Shown: piece after piece, positions 13,759 through 21,997 of the stretch | How positions within the stretch are numbered: position 1 is the first letter of the stretch | Layout: every line of letters starts with the position of its first letter | DNA from: an uncultured Clostridia bacterium | Lineage (GTDB): Bacteria > Bacillota > Clostridia > Christensenellales > Aristaeellaceae | NCBI GenBank assembly: GCA_934663625.1 | Contig: CAKUKP010000045.1 | Coordinates: 1 to 24,548 of the forward strand | DNA length: 24,548 nt | Direction: 5' to 3' | Notes under the pieces: generated by a model | Told to the model about the DNA's origin: nothing | The model's input: the letters and a program-made list of their open reading frames with translations, nothing else | Databases searched by the model: none | Program-made: the position numbers and the translations under genes

Positions 13759-15294
13759 GTGAGTAACATTATTCTGGAAATGCGCGGCATTTCCAAATCC
13801 TTTCCCGGCGTAAAGGCGCTGAACAACGTGAATTTTTCCGTGGAAACGGGCGAAATTCATTGCCTTGTCGGCGAAAACGGCGCGGGAAAATCCACGCTGA
13901 TGAAGGTGCTTTCGGGCATTCACAAATACGGAAGCTATGAGGGCGATATTCTGCTGAACGGCGAAATCATGAAGTTCCATTCCATCCGTGAAAGCGAAAA
14001 CGCCGGAATCGCGATCATCAATCAGGAACTGGCGCTGATTCCGGAACTGACCATCGCCGAAAACATCTTCTTCGGACATGAAATCATGAAGGGACGGCTG
14101 ATCGACTGGAACGAAACCATGGTTCAGGCGGCGAAGTATCTGAAGATGGTTCGGCTGAACGTCAATCCCGCTACGCCCGTGCGCGAACTGTTCGTGGGCA
14201 GCCAGCAGCTGGTTGAAATCGCCAAGGCGCTGTCGAAGCACGCGAAGCTGATGATTCTGGATGAGCCGACCTCGTCCCTGAACGAGGAGGACAGCGAAAA
14301 TCTGCTGAACCTGCTGCGCGAGCTGAAGCGGCAGGGCGTCACGATCATCATGATTTCGCACCGGCTGAAGGAGGTCGTCAGCATCGCGGATACCGTTACC
14401 GTGCTGCGCGACGGCGCAACCATCTGTTCCATGTCCGCAGAAGCGGAAGAAATCACCGAAAGCAAAATCATCCGCTATATGGTGGGGCGCGATATCGAAA
14501 ACATCTATCCGAAGCGCGAAAACCATACGATCGGCGATGTGCGCTTTTCCATTCGCGATTGGACGGTATACGATCCCAAGCTGGGGCGCGAAATCCTGCA
14601 CAAGGTAAACATGGATGTGCGCGAGGGCGAGATCGTGGGTCTGGCGGGTCTGATGGGCGCGGGGCGCACCGAACTGGCGATGAGCATCTTCGGAAACGTG
14701 CCCGGCTACCATATCACCGGCGGCGAACTGGTGATGGAGGGAAAGAAGATTCGCTTCACTTCGCCCAAGCACGCCATTGAAAACGGCGTATGCTATGCCA
14801 CCGAGGATCGAAAGCGCAACGGATTGATTCTGATTCAGGATATCAAATTCAATACCACGTTCGCCAATCTCAAGGCGCTGATGAACGGCGTCGTGGTCAG
14901 CGAAAACGAAGAAATCGTGCAGACCAATAAATTGAAGGAGAGCATCAACATCAAAGCGCCGTCCGTACAGCAGACGGTGGGCAATCTGTCCGGCGGCAAC
15001 CAGCAGAAGGTGGTGCTCGCCAAGTGGATATTCGCCAATCCCAAGCTGATGATTCTGGATGAGCCCACGCGCGGCATCGACGTCGGCGCGAAGTATGAAA
15101 TCTATTCGCTGATGAATGAAATGGTCAAGCAGGGCATGTCGATCATCATGATTTCCTCCGAACTGCTGGAGGTCATCGGCATGAGCGATCGAATCTACGT
15201 GATGAGCGAAGGCAAAATCACGGGCGAAGTATCCGGTGAAAACGCAACGGAACAGAACATCATGCGCCTCGCGACCAACATGGAGGAAAAATAA
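13759..15294 (+). CDS. gguA: GguA/MmsA-type monosaccharide importer ATPase
   Basis: This 511-aa double nucleotide-binding protein energises the second importer. Domain 1 has Walker A GENGAGKST, LFVGSQQLVEIAKAL and Walker B LMILDEPTSSL. Domain 2 has GLMGAGRTELAMSIFG, LSGGNQQKVVLAKW and LMILDEPTRGIDVG with the Asp intact (residue 434). It is longer than RbsA and matches the multiple-monosaccharide subfamily. The start is GTG 13759 with AGGGG upstream; the two ATGs at 13736 and 13739 are out of frame. The stop is directly followed by the permease start, whose ribosome site lies inside this gene. Confidence 0.92.
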   Translation: MSNIILEMRGISKSFPGVKALNNVNFSVETGEIHCLVGENGAGKSTLMKVLSGIHKYGSYEGDILLNGEIMKFHSIRESENAGIAIINQELALIPELTIAENIFFGHEIMKGRLIDWNETMVQAAKYLKMVRLNVNPATPVRELFVGSQQLVEIAKALSKHAKLMILDEPTSSLNEEDSENLLNLLRELKRQGVTIIMISHRLKEVVSIADTVTVLRDGATICSMSAEAEEITESKIIRYMVGRDIENIYPKRENHTIGDVRFSIRDWTVYDPKLGREILHKVNMDVREGEIVGLAGLMGAGRTELAMSIFGNVPGYHITGGELVMEGKKIRFTSPKHAIENGVCYATEDRKRNGLILIQDIKFNTTFANLKALMNGVVVSENEEIVQTNKLKESINIKAPSVQQTVGNLSGGNQQKVVLAKWIFANPKLMILDEPTRGIDVGAKYEIYSLMNEMVKQGMSIIMISSELLEVIGMSDRIYVMSEGKITGEVSGENATEQNIMRLATNMEEK

Positions 15295-15295
15295 A

Positions 15296-16495
15296 ATGAG
15301 CCAGACGACAGCCAAGATGCACAACAGGAGCGAAAGCCGCGAGCTTCTGCTGAAGAATATCCGCAATTATGCGATGTACATTGCGCTCGCGGTAATCTTT
15401 ATCATTTTCCAGATTCTCAGCAAGGGCGCGTTTCTGACCGCGCGCAACATCACCAACCTGATCAATCAGACCGGTTACATCGCGGTTATGGCGGTGGGCA
15501 TGACGCCGATTCTGATCATCTGCCAGATCGATCTTTCCGTCGGCTTCGTGGCGGGCTTCCTCGGCGCGTGCGCGGCGAGACTGCTCGCCGGCAATGTGCC
15601 CATGATTCCGGTCATTCTGATCATCCTGATCGCGGGCGCGCTGATCGGCTTGATGCAGGGTCTGATCATCGGCCGCGTGGGCGTTCCGGCGTTCATCACT
15701 ACGCTGGCGTGCGAATTCATCTTCCGCGGCCTGCTCACGCTGGTTACGGAATCTACGGGTACCATTCCCGTCACCAATGAAGCCTTCTACAAGCTGTCCA
15801 ACGGCTTTGTGCCGGAGTTGTTCACCGTCGGCGGCCTGCACGGACTTACGCTCATCGCGGGCCTTGTGGCGATCGCGCTGGTGTTCGTACTGGAGATTCG
15901 CAAGCGTCAGGAAGTGAAGAAGTACGGCTTCAGAACCGCTTCCACCGCGGTATTTGTGCTGAAGCTTGCGTTCTTCGCGGCGCTGATCGGCGTGCTGACC
16001 TACGTGCTGGCGGGCTATAAGGGCCTTTCGTGGACGATTCTGGTGGTGCTGCTGATCGTATCCATCTACAACTTCGTGCTGACCAAGACGCGCACCGGCC
16101 GCTATGTATACGGCATGGGCGGCAATATGGAAGCGGCGGCGCTCTCTGGCGTGAACATCAAGCGCACGCTGATCGGCGCGTTCGCCTCCGTCAGCTGCAT
16201 GGCGGCGCTCGGCGGCATTCTGTATACGTCCCGCCTCGGTTCCGCAACGCCCACTGCGGGCAGCGGCTTTGAGTTGGACGCGATCGCATCCTGCTATATC
16301 GCGGGCGTATCCACGTCCGGCGGCATCGGCAATGTGGTCAATTCCGTGGTCGGCGCGTTCGTCATCATGTCGCTGACGAACGGTTTGAACCTGATCGGCG
16401 TAGGCATTTCCTATCAGTATCTGATCAAGGGCATCATCTTCATCTGCGCCGTCGCGCTGGATGTGCGCGGCCGCGGCAAGAAGGCAATCGGTTAA
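15296..16495 (+). CDS. gguB: GguB/MmsB-type monosaccharide importer permease
   Basis: This 399-aa membrane permease is about 70 residues longer than the RbsC type because of an extra hydrophobic and basic insert in the middle (about 200-265, with RKRQEVKKYGFRT), a hallmark of GguB/MmsB. Conserved blocks: NQTGYIAVMAVGMTPILIICQIDLS, GNMEAAALSGVN and ATPTAGSGFELDAIASCYIAG. Start 15296 lies one base after the ATPase stop with GGAGG 9 bases upstream; the frame opens 60 bases earlier inside the ATPase gene without support. It completes the importer and is followed by the isomerase-like gene after 21 bp. Confidence 0.92.
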   Translation: MSQTTAKMHNRSESRELLLKNIRNYAMYIALAVIFIIFQILSKGAFLTARNITNLINQTGYIAVMAVGMTPILIICQIDLSVGFVAGFLGACAARLLAGNVPMIPVILIILIAGALIGLMQGLIIGRVGVPAFITTLACEFIFRGLLTLVTESTGTIPVTNEAFYKLSNGFVPELFTVGGLHGLTLIAGLVAIALVFVLEIRKRQEVKKYGFRTASTAVFVLKLAFFAALIGVLTYVLAGYKGLSWTILVVLLIVSIYNFVLTKTRTGRYVYGMGGNMEAAALSGVNIKRTLIGAFASVSCMAALGGILYTSRLGSATPTAGSGFELDAIASCYIAGVSTSGGIGNVVNSVVGAFVIMSLTNGLNLIGVGISYQYLIKGIIFICAVALDVRGRGKKAIG

Positions 16496-16516
16496 TCATC
16501 ATCTTTGGGAGGAAAC

Positions 16517-17884
16517 ATGAAGCACATTAAGAAAGTCGCCTTTATCTGCTTTGGCGAAATCAACACGCCGTATGAACGTTTGCAGCGCAAGCACGATGAT
16601 GCGCTGGCGGCGCTTTCTGCGCTGGATATGGAAATCATCGATGCGGGAATCGTGATCGATGATCCGGAATACAAAACGGCGGATGCGGCAATAGAACGCC
16701 TGCACGGCGGAGTTTTTTCATCCGTCATCGTGTGCCTTGCGGGCTGGGTGCCCACGCATGCGGTGATCCGCGTGACGGATCATTTCCGGCATCTGCCGCT
16801 GCTTTTGTGGGGGCTTTGCGGCTGGATGGAAAACGGCCATATCGTTACCACGGCGGAGCAGGCGGGCACGTCGGCGCTGCGCCCCGCGCTGGAGGAGCTG
16901 GGCTACACGTTCAAATTCGTCTATGATATCATCGGCGAGAAAGAACCGATTGAATCGATCTGGGCGTTCGTCCGCGCGGCGGACGCGGCGAAGCGGTTGC
17001 GCAGCGCGCGCGTGGGCACGATGGGCTACCGCGATATGCTGCTGTACGGCACGCAGTACGAAGGCAATTCCATGCGCGGTCAGATCGGTGTAGAGGTCGA
17101 GCCTTATGAAATGCTGGAAATGGTGCAGACGGTGGACGCGCTGGACGCGCAGAAGATCGCGGAGGGCGTAAAATACGTGCGCGATAACTGGAAGATCATG
17201 GGTCAGTGCGATGAAGCCATCCTCGAAAAGGGCGTAAAATACGCGCTGGCGATCGGCAAAAAGATACGGGAGCGCGGCTGGGAAGCGGTTACGCTCATCG
17301 ATGTGGACGGCATGAAGAAGCTGTGCGGCTTCCCGCCCGCGATCGTATTTATGCTGCTGGAGCGCTGGTACGGGGTACTGACCACGCCGGAAAACGATGT
17401 GATGGGCAATGTGACGGAGCTCATGCTGCATTACCTCGCGGACGATATTTCGTGGTACATGGAATACTATGAATATTTCAAGGATTCCATGCTGATCGGC
17501 ACGCCGGATTATGTGCCGGTTCCGGTGATCGATGGGGAAGTAAAGCTGCTGCCCGCGGCGTTCGGCTTGCTGAACACATCGCTGCTGAACGTAAGCAGGG
17601 TGCGCACGGGCTATGTCACCTGCGCGCGCCTGGTATACAAGCGCAGCGGCAGATATGCGATGCACTTCTACACGGCGAAGGCGGAGGAAGCGCCCGCGTG
17701 GAACGAATACGGCTGGGCGGATCCCGCGCCGCAGCTGTGCAGCCTGCGGGTGTATCCGGACAGCTGCACGGTGCGCGAGTTCGCGCAGAACGTGTGCAGC
17801 CAGCACGTAATTCTGTGCTACGGCGATCAGACCGAAGCACTCATTGACCTTTGCAAAATCCTCGATATCGATGTAATTCATTAA
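16517..17884 (+). CDS. L-fucose/L-arabinose isomerase-like protein
   Basis: This 455-aa cytoplasmic protein shows the FucI/AraI fold pattern (COG2407 type): an N-terminal Rossmann-like part with the family-like FGEINTPYERLQRKHDDAL, VIVCLAGWVPTHAVIRV and LPLLLWGLCGW, a middle part, and a C-terminal catalytic part with TLIDVDGMKKLCGFPPA and TPENDVMGNVTELMLHYL. Glu292 is the likely metal-ligand Glu of the family; the second acidic ligand, usually Asp, may be a Glu in WYMEYYEYF. Start 16517 has GGGAGG just upstream. Its place directly behind GguAB suggests that it converts the imported aldose to a ketose or performs a related sugar rearrangement. The overall family is clear, the substrate is not, and no kinase or aldolase follows. 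Confidence 0.8.
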   Translation: MKHIKKVAFICFGEINTPYERLQRKHDDALAALSALDMEIIDAGIVIDDPEYKTADAAIERLHGGVFSSVIVCLAGWVPTHAVIRVTDHFRHLPLLLWGLCGWMENGHIVTTAEQAGTSALRPALEELGYTFKFVYDIIGEKEPIESIWAFVRAADAAKRLRSARVGTMGYRDMLLYGTQYEGNSMRGQIGVEVEPYEMLEMVQTVDALDAQKIAEGVKYVRDNWKIMGQCDEAILEKGVKYALAIGKKIRERGWEAVTLIDVDGMKKLCGFPPAIVFMLLERWYGVLTTPENDVMGNVTELMLHYLADDISWYMEYYEYFKDSMLIGTPDYVPVPVIDGEVKLLPAAFGLLNTSLLNVSRVRTGYVTCARLVYKRSGRYAMHFYTAKAEEAPAWNEYGWADPAPQLCSLRVYPDSCTVREFAQNVCSQHVILCYGDQTEALIDLCKILDIDVIH

Positions 17885-17897
17885 AAAACGGGACAGG

Positions 17898-17942
17898 CGG
17901 TTCTTTTCCGGAAATGGAAATTTCGGGAAAGAACCGTTTTTT
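17898..17942 (+). terminator. Intrinsic terminator after the isomerase-like gene
   Basis: A 12-bp stem with one T-G pair (17898-17909 with 17925-17936) and a 15-nt loop that can fold further is followed by six T (17937-17942). It ends the second importer unit. Confidence 0.92.
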
Positions 17943-17998
17943 GATGTGAACTGGCATAAATCTCAACGGTTGCAATGGTTTAAATCCTCAAACAGAGG

Positions 17999-18027
17999 TT
18001 GCGTTTTCAGATGAACTGTGCTACAAT
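17999..18027 (+). promoter_or_regulatory. Promoter of the exopolysaccharide locus
   Basis: TTGCGT (17999-18004), 17 bp and TACAAT (18022-18027) predict a start near 18034 and a leader of about 40 nt before the LCP gene. Confidence 0.7.
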
Positions 18028-18075
18028 AAATATGTATATGTAAAAGGGAATGGTAGTTTTTAAGGGCGTGAGGAG

Positions 18076-19053
18076 ATGAACGGATACAGCATTCGGCGCA
18101 GAATCAGCGCGCTGATTCTGGTGCTTTCGCTGGCGCTGGCGCTCTTTTCGGGCGCATGCGCGGAAACGGTGTGGGGCGATCTTGAAAAGCGGTTTGCAGA
18201 TAAATACACGCTGGAATACGATGGGCAGACCTATCGCCTTCGGGACAGGCTTACGATTCTGCTGGCGATGGGCGTCGACCGGTACACGGATGATCCGCAG
18301 CCGATTGGCTATCAGGGCAACGGACAGGCGGATTTTCTGATGCTTGTGATCGTCGATGATGATCGGGATACGGTGCAGCTGGTGCAGCTCAATCGCGATA
18401 CGATCTGCGAAATCGATACGATGAGCGTATTCGGCGAGGATCGCGGAACGCGCAGCGCGCAATTGTGTCTGGCGCACGCCTATGGCGATGGGCGCGAACA
18501 GAGCTGCACGCTTACGGTGCGCGCGGTGGAACGGCTTTTGATGGATACGCCGATCGATCATTATCTGGCGATGGACATGAGCGGCATATCCATATTGAAT
18601 GATCAGCTGGGCGGCGTGCAGGTTACGCTTGAGGATGATTTTTCCGCGTATGATGCATCGATGCGGTCGGGTGTTACGCTTACGCTTTCCGGTCAGCAGG
18701 CGGAATACTATCTCCGCTACCGCTACGGGGTCGGCGATCAGACGAACAATGCGCGTCTGGAACGGCAGCGAGCCTATCTGGAAGCTGCAAAGGATATCGC
18801 CGTGCAGAAAACGCGCGCGTCATCATCGTTTGTGCGCGATCTGTTCCGCGCGCTGGATGATAGCCTGATTACCGATGTGCGCAACGGTTACATCGTAAAT
18901 CTCGCCAACAAGACCGCCGGTTATCAGATTCTTCCGATTCTTCAGATTGAAGGGGAGAACAGAACCGGCGAAAACGGGCTGAACGAATTCTATCCGGATG
19001 CGGATTCACTGATTCGGGTGCTGATTGAGGCCTGTTACGAAAGCGCGCAATAA
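18076..19053 (+). CDS. LytR-CpsA-Psr (LCP) family cell-wall ligase
   Basis: This 325-aa membrane-anchored enzyme belongs to the LCP family, which transfers finished polysaccharide or teichoic acid from undecaprenyl-phosphate carriers to peptidoglycan outside the cell. An N-terminal hydrophobic segment (about 10-29) is followed by the LCP domain: LLAMGVDRY, QADFLMLVIVDDDRDTVQLV, LNRDT (the Arg that binds the pyrophosphate), IDHYLAMDMSGISILNDQLGGV, and the C-terminal LRYRYGVGDQTNNARLERQR with further conserved Arg. Start 18076 has AAGGG at 9 bases; GAGGAG directly abuts the ATG. It is the first gene of the locus, where LCP proteins are often found, and would attach the product made by the downstream genes. 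Confidence 0.93.
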   Translation: MNGYSIRRRISALILVLSLALALFSGACAETVWGDLEKRFADKYTLEYDGQTYRLRDRLTILLAMGVDRYTDDPQPIGYQGNGQADFLMLVIVDDDRDTVQLVQLNRDTICEIDTMSVFGEDRGTRSAQLCLAHAYGDGREQSCTLTVRAVERLLMDTPIDHYLAMDMSGISILNDQLGGVQVTLEDDFSAYDASMRSGVTLTLSGQQAEYYLRYRYGVGDQTNNARLERQRAYLEAAKDIAVQKTRASSSFVRDLFRALDDSLITDVRNGYIVNLANKTAGYQILPILQIEGENRTGENGLNEFYPDADSLIRVLIEACYESAQ

Positions 19054-19065
19054 TCGATGATTCGA

Positions 19066-19094
19066 TTGCGCGCAGCAGAAAAGCTGGATATCAT
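19066..19094 (+). promoter_or_regulatory. Possible internal promoter, overlapped by an inverted repeat
   Basis: TTGCGC (19066-19071), 17 bp and TATCAT (19089-19094) could drive the secreted-protein gene. A 9-bp perfect inverted repeat (19043-19051 with 19065-19073) spans the LCP stop codon and covers the -35 box, so it may be a weak terminator of the LCP transcript or a control site. Confidence 0.4.
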
Positions 19095-19152
19095 CGCTGC
19101 TCAATTGGCGGCGAAATGATCAATGATCAATATGAAGTGGAGGATGGAAACA

Positions 19153-19818
19153 ATGAAAAAGATGGTTGCATGGATCGTTCTGGTTGTACTTCTGGTTGCA
19201 AATATTGCGCTGGCAGAGGGCTTCACGCCCAGCCCGAGAATCAGCTATGTGCTGAAACCCGACCTGACCGCGACTGAAGAACAGACGAACGTAAAGATCG
19301 ATGAAGCGGTAAACGGCGAAGCGGTAACCAACGTATTTGCCGAACTGGAAGCGCTGATTCAGCAGGGAACCGCGCTGCTCGACGCGATGGACGAAGAAGG
19401 CAAGGCGAACCTCGCGCAGGTTCTGCCCGAGGGCACGGTGATCGACGCAGCCAAGCTGAACGAGTTTATCGCCGGCAAGATCACGTTTGAAGGCGAAACC
19501 AGGGATGAAGAAGAATTCCGGATCGTATTCGATGCGAAGTATCCTGTAGATTCCGTGCTGGCCTGCCTGATCGGCATTCTGCCGGAAACGGATGCGGCGG
19601 AGGATACCGCGGCGGACGCGGAAGCGCTCCAGCCGAAGAAGATCGCGCTTACCGGCTGTGAAGGCGCGGAATGGATCGTTGTTCCGGCGCACGCGGAAGC
19701 GGACGGCAGCGTTGTGATCGCGCTGGATCGCGCGGCGCAGCAGGCGATCGATGGACGCGAAGTTGTATTTTCCATCATCGAAGTAACGGCGGCGAATGAA
19801 GCAGCTCCCGCTGCATAA
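19153..19818 (+). CDS. Secreted protein of unknown function
   Basis: This 221-aa protein is not recognised. Residues 1-20 form a signal peptide ending ALA-EG. The mature part is strongly acidic and Ala-rich, without Trp-rich or repeat structure. A first part (about 20-115) includes VKIDEAVNGEAVTNVFAELEALIQ, likely helical, and a linker (about 140-160) is rich in Asp/Ala. The C-terminal part (about 160-215, KKIALTGCEGAEWIVVPAHA, DGREVVFSIIEV) looks like a small beta domain. Start 19153 has GGAGG upstream; ATGs at 19123 and 19144 would spoil the signal. It lies between the LCP and Wzz genes, so a role in surface polysaccharide assembly or wall attachment is suggested by context only. Confidence 0.75.
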   Translation: MKKMVAWIVLVVLLVANIALAEGFTPSPRISYVLKPDLTATEEQTNVKIDEAVNGEAVTNVFAELEALIQQGTALLDAMDEEGKANLAQVLPEGTVIDAAKLNEFIAGKITFEGETRDEEEFRIVFDAKYPVDSVLACLIGILPETDAAEDTAADAEALQPKKIALTGCEGAEWIVVPAHAEADGSVVIALDRAAQQAIDGREVVFSIIEVTAANEAAPAA

Positions 19819-19850
19819 ACCGATTTCTGAAAACGGCGGAGGATGAGTCG

Positions 19851-20588
19851 TTGGATATTACGAAGAGGAATGAACAGAACAAAACGCTGCTTGATTTTTT
19901 GACCTATTGCCGCCAGAAATTCGTATATCTTCTGGCGGCGATCCTGGTCGGCGCGGTGCTTTCGGCGTTTTACGCCTTTATCATCGCGACTCCGATGTAT
20001 GAATCAACGGCGCAGCTCTACGTCGTCAGCTCCAAGGATTCCGTTTTGAATCTTTCCGATCTGCAGATCGGATCGTATTTGACGAGCGATTATCAGCTGG
20101 TGTTCCAGACGTGGGAAGTGAATGAAAAGGTAATCGCCGATCTGAACCTTCCCTATACGGTGACCGAGCTGAAAAAGATGCTGAAGGTAACCAATCCCAG
20201 CAATACGCGCGCGCTGCAGATTGCGGTTCGATCCAGGGACGCCGCGGAAGCGGCGGCGATTGCGAACAAATACGCGGAAGTTGCGATGGATTACATTTCG
20301 GATGTGATGCAGACGGAACGTCCGACGATTCTGTCCGAAGCGCTGCAGGCGCGCAAGCCCGTATCGCCCAACAAAAAGCTGATCGTGGGCGTTTCCACAT
20401 TCGTGTGCTTTGTGCTGGCGCTGTGGATTCTGTTTGTGATGTATCTGCGGGATGATCGCATCGTAGATGCGCGGGACGTTGAAAACGCAACCGGCATGGC
20501 GCCGCTGGCGGTAATTCCGCTATCTGGCGAAAAAGACAGTAAGAAGGGAAAAAACAGACGTGGGCGCAGTTCAGCTAAAAAACTTTAA
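19851..20588 (+). CDS. Wzz/CpsC-type polysaccharide chain-length and kinase-activator protein
   Basis: This 245-aa membrane protein has two transmembrane segments (about 25-47 and 180-203) around an extracytoplasmic Wzz domain (YESTAQLYVVSSKDS, then NPSNTRALQIAVRSRDAAEAAAIAN). The proline motif ARKPVSPNKK comes just before the second segment, and a basic cytoplasmic tail follows it. In Gram-positive bacteria this polypeptide (CpsC/EpsA/CapA) activates the separate kinase encoded next and helps set chain length. The start is TTG 19851 with GGAGG 8 bases upstream; the ATG at 19843 is in another frame. It overlaps the kinase gene by 29 bp, so the two are coupled. Confidence 0.9.
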   Translation: MDITKRNEQNKTLLDFLTYCRQKFVYLLAAILVGAVLSAFYAFIIATPMYESTAQLYVVSSKDSVLNLSDLQIGSYLTSDYQLVFQTWEVNEKVIADLNLPYTVTELKKMLKVTNPSNTRALQIAVRSRDAAEAAAIANKYAEVAMDYISDVMQTERPTILSEALQARKPVSPNKKLIVGVSTFVCFVLALWILFVMYLRDDRIVDARDVENATGMAPLAVIPLSGEKDSKKGKNRRGRSSAKKL

Positions 20589-21267
20589 GGAACTCGATTA
20601 CGGCGCGAGAGAAGCGATCAATACGCTGTGCACCAATCTGTCCTTTGCCGGCGGCGATATTCGCAAGATCATTGTGACGAGCTACAGACCTTCCGAAGGC
20701 AAAAGCTTCGTCAGCATGAACCTGATGCGCGCGTTTGCCAACATCGGCCGCCGCGTGCTGTTGATCGACGCCGATCTGCGCGGATCGGTGCTTCGGTATG
20801 AATATGCCATCGAAGCGCAGGATACCTATCTTTCGGGGCTGACCCGATATCTTGCGGGCAAATGCGCCGTAGAATCCATCGTACAGAGTACGAATATCGC
20901 CAACGCCGATATCATCCTTTCCGGCAGAACGGTAAGCAATTCGCTGCCGCTGATCAATTCGGAACGGATGAAGGCGCTGTTTGATTATACCGATGGAAAG
21001 TATGATATTGTGATCGTCGATGCGCCGCCTGTGGGCACGATCATCGATGCGGCGAAGATCGCGGCGTACTGCGATGGAACGCTGTACGTGGTGGAAAGCG
21101 GCGTAGAAACGCAGCAGGAACTGCGAGATGGCCTGCAGCAGATGGAACGCGCAGGCAGCACGGTGCTGGGGATCGTATTGAATAAGTATCAAACCAATCC
21201 GGATAAGTATTACGATTACTACAGTGATCATCTGTACGCCAAAAGAAAAAAAGCTAGCAAACCGTAG
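20560..21267 (+). CDS. CpsD-type bacterial tyrosine kinase
   Basis: This 235-aa cytoplasmic BY-kinase has Walker A SYRPSEGKS (about 42-50), Walker A' LLIDADLRG and Walker B IVIVDAPP, followed by a C-terminal tyrosine cluster (YYDYYSDHLY) that is the autophosphorylation site in CpsD/EpsB. With the Wzz protein it regulates polysaccharide polymerisation and export. The start is GTG 20560 inside the Wzz gene, with AAGGGA upstream; it gives the normal family length and N-terminus (YGAREAINTLCTNL). Confidence 0.92.
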   Translation: MGAVQLKNFKELDYGAREAINTLCTNLSFAGGDIRKIIVTSYRPSEGKSFVSMNLMRAFANIGRRVLLIDADLRGSVLRYEYAIEAQDTYLSGLTRYLAGKCAVESIVQSTNIANADIILSGRTVSNSLPLINSERMKALFDYTDGKYDIVIVDAPPVGTIIDAAKIAAYCDGTLYVVESGVETQQELRDGLQQMERAGSTVLGIVLNKYQTNPDKYYDYYSDHLYAKRKKASKP

Positions 21268-21327
21268 TTTCGTGGTTCAAAGTTGCGCGCAATACACGAT
21301 TTGATTACGGCGGATGGAACAGAATAA

Positions 21328-21975
21328 ATGGTAGAGAGAGTAAAAGAAACGGAACAGAGGCGGCGGCAGCCGGTCTATCGCCTGATGAAGCGGGCGTTTG
21401 ATATACTGGCGTCCATTGTCGCCATGCTGATTCTGTGGCCCCTCGTTCTGGTGCTGATCCTGCTAATCCGGATCGATTCCATGGGATCTGCGTTTTATAT
21501 CCATGAACGAATCGGGAAGAACGGCAAAAAGATCGGATTATACAAATTCCGAACGATGTACATTCCCTCGGATCCAAAATACCGTCAGCTCACGCCGCAG
21601 GAAATGGAAAGATGGTATCGCAATTATAAGCTAGAAGATGATCCGCGGGTCACGCGCGTCGGCAATATTTTAAGAAAAACCAGTCTGGATGAACTGCCGC
21701 AGCTTTTGAACATCCTGATGGGGGATATGAGCTTTGTTGGGCCCCGTCCGGTGGTGAGCGGCGAAATCGAGCGCTACGGCGCTTGCAAAAATGAATTCCT
21801 GTCCGTTACGCCGGGACTTACCGGCTATTGGCAGGCATACGCACGAAACAGCGTATCCTAAGATGAGCGAATTCGGATGGAACTTTACTACGTTCGAAAT
21901 TGCAGTCTGTGGCTGGATACGAAGATCCTGTTTAAAACGGTCGGTACCGTAATATCGCAAAAGGGCGCGGCATAG
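21328..21975 (+). pseudogene. Polyprenyl-phosphate sugar-phosphate transferase, interrupted by an in-frame TAA
   Basis: This gene codes for the priming enzyme that places the first sugar phosphate on undecaprenyl phosphate. The first 177 codons hold the N-terminal membrane helix (FDILASIVAMLILWPLVLVL), the KFRTM block, DPRVTRVGNILRKTSLDELPQ and MSFVGPRP, and end at GLTGYWQAYARNSVS. A TAA (21859-21861, codon 178) then stands where relatives have Tyr or a similar residue. Behind it the same frame continues for 37 codons with the conserved family tail (MELYYVRNCSLWLD, ILFKTVGTV) to a natural TAG at 21973-21975. One base change (TAT or TAC to TAA) explains it. The short product ends at 21861 and lacks the conserved C-terminal tail, so it is probably inactive. 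A sequencing error is not excluded. Confidence 0.8.
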
Positions 21976-21997
21976 CGCCGCGAAATGGAGTGCTTTG

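Noticed and set aside
13726..15366. Very long open frame on the minus strand opposite the GguA-type ATPase gene
   Set aside because: Its product is rich in His, Arg and Gln without domain motifs, and it mirrors a well-conserved plus-strand gene. Similar antisense frames lie opposite most genes here and follow from the codon bias of the genome.
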